Below, in pieces: positions 1-7,607 of a DNA stretch of 64,000 bases. Location of the stretch: positions 1 to 64,000 of the forward strand of contig SFQZ01000029.1 of NCBI GenBank assembly GCA_004562915.1, read 5' to 3'. The notes below the pieces were generated by a model, which was given only the letters and a program-made list of their open reading frames with translations, had not been told where the DNA came from and made no database searches. Both the position numbers and the translations under genes were made by a program. The stretch's first letter is position 1; each line of letters starts with the position of its first letter. Source of the DNA: a bacterium. GTDB taxonomy: Bacteria > Bacillota_A > Clostridia > Lachnospirales > Lachnospiraceae.

Positions 1-95
1 TTTTAAATTTTAGAATGGCTCGCTTTCGATGGGGTTTATATTTTTATTTTTGAGTTAAAAGTTTTTTAATAAATTATTTAAACTAAGTTGATTAT

Positions 96-141
96 AAAAC
101 AATACCCACGGTTTTTATGATTGAACCATGGGTATTGTTTT
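96..141. terminator. Inverted repeat, probable bidirectional terminator
   Basis: A 16-nt arm at 96-111 pairs with 126-141 (AAAACAATACCCA against TGGGTATTGTTTT), with one internal mismatch and a 14-nt loop. The arms end in A-rich and T-rich runs, so it could stop transcription from either side. It probably closes a gene lying left of the window; bases 1-95 show no gene. Confidence 0.55.
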
Positions 142-277
142 ATAGTTACATAAATTATTCCTTTGGTAGAGTAAGCCGTTCTCAATTAGGAAAATAAAGT
201 TAAATCATTTTATAGTCACAAAAACCACACCTATGATAGGGCAAGCCACTCTTAGTCAGGAAAACGAAGTTAAACCC
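139..277 (+). repeat. Two tandem imperfect copies of a 70-bp unit
   Basis: Copies at 139-207 and 209-277 line up at a fixed 70-bp offset and share the blocks TTATAGT, AAGCC, AGGAAAA and AAGTTAAA. They lie just upstream of the promoter of the GntR/ABC operon. The second copy runs on into a stretch rich in short GC blocks (CCGCC, GGTAATCCTCC). No known riboswitch consensus could be matched by eye, so structured RNA, DNA binding region and simple duplication all remain possible. Confidence 0.5.
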
Positions 278-335
278 GCCGCATAACGTAGGTAATCCTC
301 CAGATGAACTTTTCCAAGGCGGAAACAAAAAATAC

Positions 336-364
336 TTGACAAGTGTTATATACTGTTATATACT
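336..364 (+). promoter_or_regulatory. Promoter of the GntR/ABC operon with a tandem operator-like repeat
   Basis: TTGACA at 336-341, a 17-bp spacer and TATACT at 359-364 make a near-consensus sigma-A promoter. The block GTTATATACT occurs twice (344-353 and 355-364), filling the spacer and the -10 box. YtrA-type regulators usually repress their own operon, so this duplicated block is the likely operator; the link is inferred from position. Confidence 0.65.
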
Positions 365-388
365 GTTTGCAACGAAGGAGGAGTGAGG

Positions 389-760
389 ATGAAATTAATT
401 ATCAATAATTCATCCATGCAGCCTATCTATGAGCAGATTGTTTCACAGATAAAGAATCATATAACGCATGGAGAATTGCATGAAGAAGAAATGCTCCCAT
501 CAGTTCGTACTTTAGCTAAAGAATTGAAGGTCAGTGCACTGACTGTAAAGAAAGCATATGATGCTTTGGAGGAGGAAGGGTTCATTGTTACGGTCCATGG
601 GAAAGGAAGTTTCGTAACCCTTGCAAATCAGGAGCTGATGCTCGAAGAGAAAAAGAAAGAAGTAGAAGCTGATTTGGAAATGGCCATCCGAAAAGGCAGA
701 AGCTGTGGAATGAGTGATCAGGAGATTACAGATTTATTTCATATTGTTTTGGAGGATTAG
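389..760 (+). CDS. GntR-family transcriptional regulator, YtrA subfamily
   Basis: Product of 123 residues. The N-terminal ~70 residues form a GntR winged helix (QPIYEQIVSQIKNHI, then LPSVRTLAKELKVSALTVKKAYDALE), followed only by a short helical tail. This is the YtrA layout, lacking the large ligand domain of other GntR proteins. The ATG at 389 is chosen because AAGGAGGAG at 374-382 sits 6 nt before it, while the in-frame GTG at 383 would touch the ribosome site. It ends 2 nt before the ABC ATPase gene. YtrA proteins typically repress a co-transcribed ABC exporter, often responding to cell-wall antibiotics; the signal here is unknown. Confidence 0.88.
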   Translation: MKLIINNSSMQPIYEQIVSQIKNHITHGELHEEEMLPSVRTLAKELKVSALTVKKAYDALEEEGFIVTVHGKGSFVTLANQELMLEEKKKEVEADLEMAIRKGRSCGMSDQEITDLFHIVLED

Positions 761-762
761 AG

Positions 763-1608
763 ATGGTGAAATTAATAGGGGTAAAAAAGCATTATCAGGG
801 ATTTGAATTGAACTGTTCGTTGGAAGTCCAAAAAGGCTGTGTTACCGGATTAATCGGAAAAAACGGGGCAGGAAAAAGCACCACTTTTAAAGTTATATTG
901 GGTCTGATTAAACCGGATGAAGGTGAGATTCAAGTGTTTGGGAAAAAAGTGTCTGATCTGGAACCGGCTGATAAAGAAAAAATAGGAGTAGTTCTGGCAG
1001 ATTCCGGATTCAGCGGTTATCTGACCATTAATGATCTGCTTCCGATACTGGACAATATGTATGAAAAGTTTGACAAGAATGATTTTATAAAAAAATGTAA
1101 AAACTTTTCCCTGCCGATTGATAAGAAAATCAAAGATTTTTCTACTGGTATGAAACGAAAACTTCAGGTGTTGGCAGCTGTCTCATATGAAGCAGAATTA
1201 TTGATTCTGGATGAACCTACAGCGGGGCTTGACGTTGTTGCCAGAGATGAACTTTTAAATCTTCTTAGAGAGTATATGGAGAAAGGAGATTGTTCAGTCC
1301 TTATAAGCTCTCATATATCTGCAGACCTGGAAGGCTTTTGTGATGATATTTATATGATTGATGATGGGAAAATTGTGATGCATGAAGAAACGGATGTACT
1401 GCTCAGTGATTATGCCTTGCTTAAAGTGACAAATCAACAGTATCAGACATTGGATAAAAAATATATATTACGGTATCGAAAGGAAAACTATGGGTACAGC
1501 TGTCTGACAAATCAGAAGCAATTTTATCTTGAAAACTATCCGGATGTTACAGTGGAAAAGGGAAATATTGATGAGGTAATTATGATGATGATCCGAGGTG
1601 AAGAGTGA
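763..1608 (+). CDS. ABC transporter ATP-binding protein
   Basis: Product of 281 residues, a single ABC ATPase domain followed by ~70 residues of tail. Visible motifs are Walker A GLIGKNGAGKST, the signature STGMKRKLQ (the variant common in ABC-2 exporters), Walker B LLILDEPTAGLD and a switch histidine in SSHIS. It should power the membrane protein encoded next, whose ATG overlaps this gene's stop by one base (TGATG). Together with the YtrA-type regulator this is a drug or cell-envelope exporter module. The substrate cannot be told from sequence. Confidence 0.88.
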   Translation: MVKLIGVKKHYQGFELNCSLEVQKGCVTGLIGKNGAGKSTTFKVILGLIKPDEGEIQVFGKKVSDLEPADKEKIGVVLADSGFSGYLTINDLLPILDNMYEKFDKNDFIKKCKNFSLPIDKKIKDFSTGMKRKLQVLAAVSYEAELLILDEPTAGLDVVARDELLNLLREYMEKGDCSVLISSHISADLEGFCDDIYMIDDGKIVMHEETDVLLSDYALLKVTNQQYQTLDKKYILRYRKENYGYSCLTNQKQFYLENYPDVTVEKGNIDEVIMMMIRGEE

Positions 1609-2264
1609 TGAAAGGGATGCTGATTAAAGATTTTATGTTGTTGAAGAATCAAAAACAGTTTTTTGTGACCATTCTTGTGTTTGCATTTGTGTTTTTCGGT
1701 ATCTATGATGATACCACATTTGCGTTTACTTATATCGTAGTTTTGTGTACGCTCTTTACCATAAGTACTATTAGCTATGATGAATATGATAATGGAATGA
1801 GTTTTCTGTTTACACTTCCCATAAGCAGAAAAGGATATGTAAAGGAAAAGTATGTATTTGGTATCATATCTATTTGTATGGCATTGGTTACGTCAACTGC
1901 TTTGTATTTCGTATTCAAGATGATGAAAAATCAGGAAAATGGTGCTCAGGAATTGTTGATTCAGCTATGCATTAGTCTGATAGTGGCAATGCTGATGCTT
2001 GCGTTCTCTTTACCGATCCAGTTGAAATTTGGTGCGGAAAAAAGCCGAATCGCATTGCTTGCGATATTTGGATGCATTGTAGCTGTGGGGGTTATAGTGG
2101 TCAAGTTGGGTGAGAGTATGAATCTGGATATGAGTGCAAGTATGGCAAAAATTAACGGTATGAATCCGGAAATACTCATAGCAGGAGGAATTGTGGCTGG
2201 ATTACTTATGTTGGTGATCTCTTATCTGATTTCATTCAGAATCATGATGAAAAAAGAATTCTAG
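1608..2264 (+). CDS. ABC-2 type transporter permease
   Basis: Product of 218 residues with about six hydrophobic segments (near residues 18-35, 40-58, 80-100, 115-135, 145-165 and 190-210) and no extra domain. The motif TISYDEYDNGMSFLFTLPIS before the third segment is typical of ABC-2 permeases paired with YtrA-type regulators. The ATG at 1608 overlaps the ATPase stop, indicating translational coupling; a GTG one codon earlier is an alternative. It is the last gene of the operon and is followed by a terminator. Confidence 0.82.
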   Translation: MKGMLIKDFMLLKNQKQFFVTILVFAFVFFGIYDDTTFAFTYIVVLCTLFTISTISYDEYDNGMSFLFTLPISRKGYVKEKYVFGIISICMALVTSTALYFVFKMMKNQENGAQELLIQLCISLIVAMLMLAFSLPIQLKFGAEKSRIALLAIFGCIVAVGVIVVKLGESMNLDMSASMAKINGMNPEILIAGGIVAGLLMLVISYLISFRIMMKKEF

Positions 2265-2324
2265 AAAACAGCCTATGTACTGGACGTAATGATGGCATTG
2301 CAGCAAATTGAACATATAAAAATT

Positions 2325-2370
2325 GAAAATCGTTTATTCTTTCTTTAGAGGAAGAATAGACGATTTTTGT
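2325..2370 (+). terminator. Rho-independent terminator of the GntR/ABC operon
   Basis: AAAATCGT and TATTCTT on the left (from 2326) pair with AAGAATA and ACGATTTTT on the right, around a short loop, and a T run follows. It lies about 60 nt after the permease stop. Confidence 0.7.
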
Positions 2371-2500
2371 AATACTGGGGTTTAGTGTATGAAACGTCTA
2401 TTTCGATTTGTATAAAAAATAGTAACTATTTAGGAACCTGTCCTATTCGCAAAAAAACCCTCATGTACTAAACGCCAAAATAAAATACAAAAAATATTAA

Positions 2501-2537
2501 ATACCTAGTTGACAAATAGGTAATATAGGAATATAAT
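2501..2537 (+). promoter_or_regulatory. cysK promoter with an overlapping palindromic operator
   Basis: TTGACA at 2509-2514, 17 bp, TATAAT at 2532-2537: a consensus promoter. The -35 box lies inside the palindrome TACCTA (2502-2507) ... TAGGTA (2517-2522), so a bound protein would block RNA polymerase. The Rrf2-type regulator encoded at 4938 is the obvious candidate, by analogy with CymR control of cysteine genes in Bacillus; this assignment is inferred. Confidence 0.72.
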
Positions 2538-2590
2538 GCAAACATCAGGAGAAAACATACTAAAAAAGTAGGAAAGGTAGGAAATAGAAA

Positions 2591-3523
2591 ATGGCTAATA
2601 TTTATAAAGGTACTCTGGGACTGATCGGAAATACACCTCTGGTAGAGGTAGTTAATATTGAAAAGGAATTAAATCTGGAAGCAACAGTACTTGTGAAACT
2701 TGAATATTTTAATCCTGCAGGAAGCGTTAAGGATAGAATTGCAAAAGCGATGATTGAGGATGCGGAAGAAAAAGGATTATTAAAAGAAGGTTCTGTGATC
2801 ATTGAACCTACATCCGGCAATACAGGAATCGGTCTTGCATCCATCGCAGCAGCAAAAGGGTATCGGATTATTCTTACCATGCCTGAGACCATGAGTGTTG
2901 AGAGAAGAAATATTCTGAAAGCATACGGCGCAGAACTGGTACTGACAGAGGGAGCCAAAGGAATGAAAGGTGCCATTGCGAAAGCAGAAGAACTGGCAAA
3001 AGAGATTCCGAACAGTTTTATTCCGGGACAGTTTGTAAATCCCGCGAATCCGGCGATTCACAGAAGTACCACGGGACCTGAGATCTGGAATGATACAGAC
3101 GGAAAAGTAGACATTTTTGTAGCAGGTGTTGGTACCGGCGGAACACTTACCGGTGTCGGCGAATATCTGAAATCTCAGAATGAAAATGTTCATGTTGTGG
3201 CAGTAGAACCTGCAGGTTCACCGGTTCTTTCCGAAGGAAAAGGCGGTCCTCATAAAATCCAGGGAATCGGCGCAGGATTTGTACCTGATGTATTGAACAC
3301 AAAGATATACGATGAGATTATCAAAGTGGAAAATGATGACGCATTTGTGACGGGAAAACTTTTGGCAAAGAAAGAAGGAGTACTGGTAGGAATTTCGTCA
3401 GGAGCAGCTTTATATGCAGCAATTGAACTGGCAAAACAACCGGAAAATAAAGGAAAAACAATCGTAGCTTTACTGCCGGATACTGGAGACAGATATTACT
3501 CCACACCATTGTTTACAGAATAA
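2591..3523 (+). CDS. cysK: Cysteine synthase (O-acetylserine sulfhydrylase)
   Basis: Product of 310 residues, the usual CysK length. It makes L-cysteine from O-acetylserine and sulfide with pyridoxal phosphate (PLP). The PLP lysine is K47 in NPAGSVKDR; the substrate loop TSGNTG follows near residue 74, and the phosphate-binding glycine loop GVGTGGTLTG near 178. The ATG follows GGAAAGGTAGGAAATAGAAA. It is followed after 25 nt by metY, so sulfide assimilation into cysteine and homocysteine is probably one operon. Confidence 0.93.
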   Translation: MANIYKGTLGLIGNTPLVEVVNIEKELNLEATVLVKLEYFNPAGSVKDRIAKAMIEDAEEKGLLKEGSVIIEPTSGNTGIGLASIAAAKGYRIILTMPETMSVERRNILKAYGAELVLTEGAKGMKGAIAKAEELAKEIPNSFIPGQFVNPANPAIHRSTTGPEIWNDTDGKVDIFVAGVGTGGTLTGVGEYLKSQNENVHVVAVEPAGSPVLSEGKGGPHKIQGIGAGFVPDVLNTKIYDEIIKVENDDAFVTGKLLAKKEGVLVGISSGAALYAAIELAKQPENKGKTIVALLPDTGDRYYSTPLFTE

Positions 3524-3548
3524 TATAGAAAGAAAGAGGAAAAAAATC

Positions 3549-4859
3549 ATGAGTGAAAAAATTACGAGAGAAAATAGAAAATTTAAATTTGAGACTTTAC
3601 AGCTGCATGTAGGACAGGAGAAACCAGATCCGGTGACGGATGCCAGAGCAGTGCCGATTTATCAGACATCTTCCTATGTATTCCGTAACAGTGATCATGC
3701 GGCAGCACGTTTCGGTCTTTCAGATGCAGGTAATATTTATGGTCGTCTTACCAATCCGACAGAGGATGTATTTGAAAAAAGAATCGCAGCTCTGGAGGGT
3801 GGAGTAGCAGCATTGGCTGTAGCTTCCGGTGCGGCAGCAATTTCTTACACAATTGAAAATCTGGCACAAAACGGAGATCACATTGTATCTGCGAAAAATA
3901 TTTACGGTGGTTCCTATAACCTTCTGGCACATACACTTCCCCAGTATGGAATCCAGACTACATTTGTTGATATTTTCAATTATGAGGAAGTAGAGGCAGC
4001 AATTCAGGACAATACAAAAGCGATTTTTATTGAAACTCTCGGAAATCCGAATTCTGATGTTGTTGATATAGAAACAGTTGCAAAAATCGCGCATGCGCAT
4101 AAAATTCCTCTGGTAGTGGATAACACTTTTGCAACACCTTATCTGGTTCGTCCGATTGAATATGGTGCAGATATTGTAGTTCATTCTGCAACTAAGTTTA
4201 TTGGTGGACATGGAACAACGATCGGTGGTGTCATTATTGACAGCGGTAAATTTGACTGGGAAGCATCCGGAAAATTCCCGTCACTGACTGAGCCTAACCC
4301 AAGTTATCATGGAATCAGCTTTACCAAAGCGGTTGGAGCTGCAGCATTTGTCACAAAGATTCGGGCGATTTTGTTGAGAGATACCGGTGCAACACTTTCA
4401 CCGTTCCATGCATTTTTCTTCCTGCAGGGCCTGGAAACACTGTCACTGCGTGTGGAACGTCATGTGGAGAATGCGCTGAAAGTGGTTGAATATCTGAATA
4501 ATCATCCGCAGGTAGAGGCTGTGCATCATCCGTCTGTATCGACAGATGAAAGTCAGCAGGAACTGTATAAAAAATATTTCCCTAACGGCGGTGGCTCAAT
4601 CTTTACTTTTGAAATCAAAGGCGATGCTCAGAAAGCAAAAGATTTTATTGATAATCTGGAACTGTTCTCACTTCTGGCCAATGTTGCAGATGTGAAATCT
4701 TTGGTCATCCATCCGGCAACTACTACGCACAGCCAGTGCACAGAGGAAGAACTTCTGGATCAGGGTATCAGACCAAATACGATCCGTCTTTCTATCGGAA
4801 CTGAGAATATTGATGATATTATTCAGGATCTGGAAGAAGCATTTAAAGCAGTACAGTAA
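3549..4859 (+). CDS. metY: O-acetylhomoserine aminocarboxypropyltransferase (homocysteine synthase)
   Basis: Product of 436 residues, a Cys/Met-metabolism PLP enzyme. Its length fits MetY (about 430) better than MetB or MetC (about 380). The start YGRLTNPTEDVFEKRIAALEGG and the PLP lysine in SATKFIGGHGTTIGG are clear. The reaction is O-acetylhomoserine plus sulfide giving homocysteine, the direct sulfhydrylation route to methionine. AGAAAGAGG lies upstream of the ATG. Co-location with cysK and an Rrf2 regulator supports a sulfur-assimilation unit. Confidence 0.9.
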   Translation: MSEKITRENRKFKFETLQLHVGQEKPDPVTDARAVPIYQTSSYVFRNSDHAAARFGLSDAGNIYGRLTNPTEDVFEKRIAALEGGVAALAVASGAAAISYTIENLAQNGDHIVSAKNIYGGSYNLLAHTLPQYGIQTTFVDIFNYEEVEAAIQDNTKAIFIETLGNPNSDVVDIETVAKIAHAHKIPLVVDNTFATPYLVRPIEYGADIVVHSATKFIGGHGTTIGGVIIDSGKFDWEASGKFPSLTEPNPSYHGISFTKAVGAAAFVTKIRAILLRDTGATLSPFHAFFFLQGLETLSLRVERHVENALKVVEYLNNHPQVEAVHHPSVSTDESQQELYKKYFPNGGGSIFTFEIKGDAQKAKDFIDNLELFSLLANVADVKSLVIHPATTTHSQCTEEELLDQGIRPNTIRLSIGTENIDDIIQDLEEAFKAVQ

Positions 4860-4868
4860 ATCATGAAC

Positions 4869-4918
4869 CGGGCAGTCATCTTAAGGTACGTTTTGGAGTA
4901 TTTAAAGATGGCTGCCCG
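4869..4918 (+). terminator. Stem-loop after metY
   Basis: CGGGCAGTCATCTT (4869-4882) pairs with AAGATGGCTGCCCG (4905-4918) with one G-T wobble; the loop is 22 nt. No T run follows, so it may be a processing or attenuation hairpin rather than a strong terminator. The Rrf2 gene starts 19 nt later and may be read through. Confidence 0.5.
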
Positions 4919-4937
4919 AAAAATGTGGAGGTAATTT

Positions 4938-5384
4938 ATGAAGCTTTCGAAGAAATGTAGATATGCTCTCAGAGCACTGATCGACCTGTCGGTAAATTCG
5001 GGTAATGAACATATTGTACTGGGAGGTATTGCTGAACGTAATCAAATTTCTCCACAGTATTTGGAGCAAGTCTTTGCAAGCCTGCGAAGAGCGGGCATTG
5101 TAAAAGGAATAAAAGGATCCCAGGGAGGATATCAGCTGAAACTTGCACCTGAAAAGATAACGGTTGCTTCCATACTTGAGGCTGTGGACGGAAGTTATCT
5201 GATTGAGGATGAAGAAGTCCCGGAAGACAGTCACGGACGCGCTACCGCTGTTACGATTCAGGAATTTGTCATCAATCAGGTAAATAATCGTTTGGATCAT
5301 ATTCTGCAGAGTATTACTCTGGCGGATTTGAGAAAAAAGTATTTGGATAATAAAGATTATGATCAGGATATGTATTATATCTGA
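4938..5384 (+). CDS. Rrf2-family transcriptional regulator, CymR-like
   Basis: Product of 148 residues. The winged helix is typical of Rrf2 (MKLSKKCRYALRALIDLS, then ISPQYLEQVFASLRRAGIVKGIKGSQGGYQL). The protein lacks the three-cysteine cluster of IscR and NsrR, so it is not an Fe-S sensor. That, and its place directly after cysK-metY, suggests a CymR-like repressor of cysteine metabolism that senses O-acetylserine through CysK. The CysK partnership is known for Bacillus and only inferred here. The ribosome site GGAGG precedes the ATG. Confidence 0.85.
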   Translation: MKLSKKCRYALRALIDLSVNSGNEHIVLGGIAERNQISPQYLEQVFASLRRAGIVKGIKGSQGGYQLKLAPEKITVASILEAVDGSYLIEDEEVPEDSHGRATAVTIQEFVINQVNNRLDHILQSITLADLRKKYLDNKDYDQDMYYI

Positions 5385-5668
5385 TTTTCGTATTTTAGAT
5401 CACTTCTAATAATACATCAATCATTCCCCCACAAACCATACCCTCGTTTTCCGCATTTCTTCCGGTCATATCGGACGGTAAAGAAAAGATCTGCGGCATC
5501 CGGTTGTCTCATAAAATCAATATTTTTGTTTCGACTTCTTTTTCTCTGGGAGCCGACCTTTCCTGGTTACAATTGTAGCCAGGACTTTTTTGTTTTGGGT
5601 ATCAATTTTAATTCGATAAGGGCTATCCTGGTATGTGCGGATGCTATGGACCCAATATGTTGAAATTA
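5385..5668. other. Gene-poor intergenic stretch with possible relics
   Basis: No convincing gene in about 280 nt. A minus-strand open frame (5517-5744) has no ribosome site or recognisable family and overlaps the promoter and repeat to its right, so it is taken as chance or a relic. Small hairpins are present (for example CCTGG...CCAGG near 5565). Confidence 0.4.
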
Positions 5669-5697
5669 TTGAAAAAAACTGAAAATTTTGATATAAT
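5669..5697 (+). promoter_or_regulatory. Probable promoter of the molybdate/molybdopterin operon
   Basis: TTGAAA at 5669-5674, a 17-bp spacer and TATAAT at 5692-5697. It points to modA, 200 nt away, and would give an unusually long leader that contains the dispersed repeat at 5723-5766. Confidence 0.55.
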
Positions 5698-5722
5698 ATA
5701 TATATACGATTGCAGGATTGTA

Positions 5723-5766
5723 GGAGCTGCTTGCAGCGAAACAATCCGTAATCACTTTTGACACCC
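5723..5766 (-). repeat. Partial copy of the GGGTGTCAAAAG dispersed repeat
   Basis: The reverse strand reads GGGTGTCAAAAGTGATTACG and on to AGCAGCTCC over 44 nt, identical to the first 44 nt of the 227-bp copy at 57520 and, for its first 39 nt, to the copy at 25297. Only the left end of the element is present. It lies in the leader of modA. Confidence 0.75.
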
Positions 5767-5895
5767 TAATCATATATATCATTTTAGAGAACAAATGTGC
5801 AATTCAGGTATCATAGGATACTATTTTTTTTGTGAAACAAAATATGTAAATTCATGTTTTGAATAGATTTTTCCTGAATAAGAAAGGAGAAAAGT

Positions 5896-6816
5896 ATGAA
5901 AAAAAGAATGGTATCAGTATTGCTCACATGTGTGACGGGATTGGCGATGGCTGCATGTGGCACCGATAATGCATCTGTCACATCTGAAGAGGTGAAGCAG
6001 GAAACAGAGGCGGCAGAAACAGACGGAGAACAGAAGGAGGAGGCGGAAGAAGAGCCAGTACAGGAAGAAACGGCTGAACAGGTGGAAGTAACTGTATTTG
6101 CAGCTGCATCTATGACGGAGACACTTACGGAGATCAGTGAACTGTATAAAGAGGAATGTCCGAATGTCAATCTGACTTTTAATTTTGATTCTTCCGGTAC
6201 CTTGAAAACACAGATTCAGGAAGGTGCTGTCTGTGATTTATTTATTTCTGCCGGACAAAAACAGATGGATCAGATGGATAGTTCCTCAGATCCGGAAGTG
6301 AATACGGAGGGATTGGATCTGGTACAGGAAGATACCAGAATCGATATTCTGGAGAATAAAGTCACTCTGTGTGTAAGTGATGAAAATGAGGCGGGACTTA
6401 CCAGCTTTGATGATCTGGCAGCAGCTCTGAAAGAGGGAAGCGTTTTGATGGCGATGGGAAACAGTGATGTACCGGTTGGGCAGTATACTCAGAAAATTCT
6501 GGCTTATTATGAACTCAGTGAGCAGGAATTGGCAGCAAATGGAGTGATTTCTTACGGCACCAACGTTAAAGAAGTAACGACACAGATTTCAGAGGGAAGT
6601 GTGGACTGTGGTGTGATTTATTGTACGGATGCGTATTCCGCTGGGTTGGAAGTAGTGGATTCTGCCACTGCTGAGATGTGCGGACAGGTGATCTATCCTG
6701 CAGCGGTATTGAAGAACAGTGAACATTCTGAGGAAGCAAAAGCTTTTCTTGATTTCCTTCAGACAGATGCCTGCATGGAGGTGTTCGAAGCAGTAGGATT
6801 TTCGCAGGTTCAGTAA
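5896..6816 (+). CDS. modA: Molybdate ABC transporter substrate-binding lipoprotein
   Basis: Product of 306 residues. A lipoprotein signal peptide ends at Cys21 (LAMAAC), then an acidic Glu-rich linker to about residue 55 tethers the binding domain. The domain opens with VTVFAAASMTETLTEI and contains NFDSSGTLKTQI and DLFISAG, the ModA ligand loops. It captures molybdate (or tungstate) outside the membrane for ModBC. AAGGAG lies 8-9 nt before the ATG. First gene of an eight-gene molybdenum cofactor operon. Confidence 0.92.
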   Translation: MKKRMVSVLLTCVTGLAMAACGTDNASVTSEEVKQETEAAETDGEQKEEAEEEPVQEETAEQVEVTVFAAASMTETLTEISELYKEECPNVNLTFNFDSSGTLKTQIQEGAVCDLFISAGQKQMDQMDSSSDPEVNTEGLDLVQEDTRIDILENKVTLCVSDENEAGLTSFDDLAAALKEGSVLMAMGNSDVPVGQYTQKILAYYELSEQELAANGVISYGTNVKEVTTQISEGSVDCGVIYCTDAYSAGLEVVDSATAEMCGQVIYPAAVLKNSEHSEEAKAFLDFLQTDACMEVFEAVGFSQVQ

Positions 6817-6884
6817 AGGAAAGTTGTGACTATGTGGATAAAGTTTTGAATAGTTACTGAGAATATATGAATCAGATAACGGGT

Positions 6885-6920
6885 GGAATCAGGCAGGGCA
6901 AATCTGCACTGCCTGATTCC
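6885..6920 (+). other. Perfect stem-loop between modA and modB
   Basis: GGAATCAGGCAG (6885-6896) pairs perfectly with CTGCCTGATTCC (6909-6920) around a 12-nt loop. No T run follows, and the modB ribosome site AGGAGG starts 6 nt later. A hairpin here could protect the modA message end and set a higher level of the binding protein than of the membrane parts. Confidence 0.65.
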
Positions 6921-6938
6921 ATAACAGGAGGTGCGGAT

Positions 6939-7607
6939 ATGGATTGGTATCCTCTCTGGAATTCCCTCAGAATCGCGGCACTCAGTTGTATTATCGTATT
7001 TTTCGTCGGTATTTTTGCAGCTTATTATGTGGCAAAGCTGCCTCGGTTGCTGAAAGGGATTTTGGATGTGTTATTTACTTTACCTATGGTTTTGCCGCCT
7101 ACGGTCTGCGGGTATTTTCTGCTGATATTGCTTGGTTCTAAAAGGCCATTAGGCATTTTTCTGGCACGATTTGGTATTCAGTTTGCTATGACATGGTATG
7201 GCGGCATTGCGGCATCTTCCGTCGTTGCCTTTCCTCTCATGTATCGGACAGTCAGAGGAGCTTTTGAAAGCTTTGATTCCTCATTGGCTTATTCAGGCCA
7301 GACGCTGGGACTTTCCAATACCTATATTTTCTGGAGGATTCGTATGCCGGTCTGCAGACAGGGTATTCTCGCAGGATTGGTACTTGCATTTGCAAGGGCA
7401 CTTGGTGAATACGGAGCTACAAGCATGTTGATTGGATATGTACCGGGAAGAACTGCCACTATATCGACTACGGTTTACCAGTTGTGGAGGACAAATAATG
7501 AGGTGGAAGCTTTTCGATGGGTGATGATAAATATTGCAATTTCGGCAGTGATTCTGTTGATTGTTAATATGCTGGAACGTAAAAACAAAAAGGCGGGTGG
7601 AGTATGA
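6939..7607 (+). CDS. modB: Molybdate ABC transporter permease
   Basis: Product of 222 residues with about five membrane segments. The ABC-binding EAA loop is visible as QTLGLSNTYIFWRIRMPVCR followed by GLVLAFARALGEYGAT, which is the ModB signature. The start is the ATG at 6939, which has AGGAGG 7 nt upstream. An open frame extends 24 codons further left, but that part would cover the intergenic hairpin. Overlaps modC by 4 bases (ATGA), so translation is coupled. Confidence 0.9.
   Translation: MDWYPLWNSLRIAALSCIIVFFVGIFAAYYVAKLPRLLKGILDVLFTLPMVLPPTVCGYFLLILLGSKRPLGIFLARFGIQFAMTWYGGIAASSVVAFPLMYRTVRGAFESFDSSLAYSGQTLGLSNTYIFWRIRMPVCRQGILAGLVLAFARALGEYGATSMLIGYVPGRTATISTTVYQLWRTNNEVEAFRWVMINIAISAVILLIVNMLERKNKKAGGV

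Noticed and set aside
139..300. c-di-GMP or cobalamin riboswitch in front of the GntR/ABC operon
   Set aside because: Short blocks such as GGCAAGCC look tempting, but the tetraloop, receptor and later conserved parts of these classes are absent.
5517..5744. Minus-strand 75-codon frame before modA
   Set aside because: No ribosome site, starts inside a dispersed repeat and overlaps a good promoter on the other strand; no family recognised.
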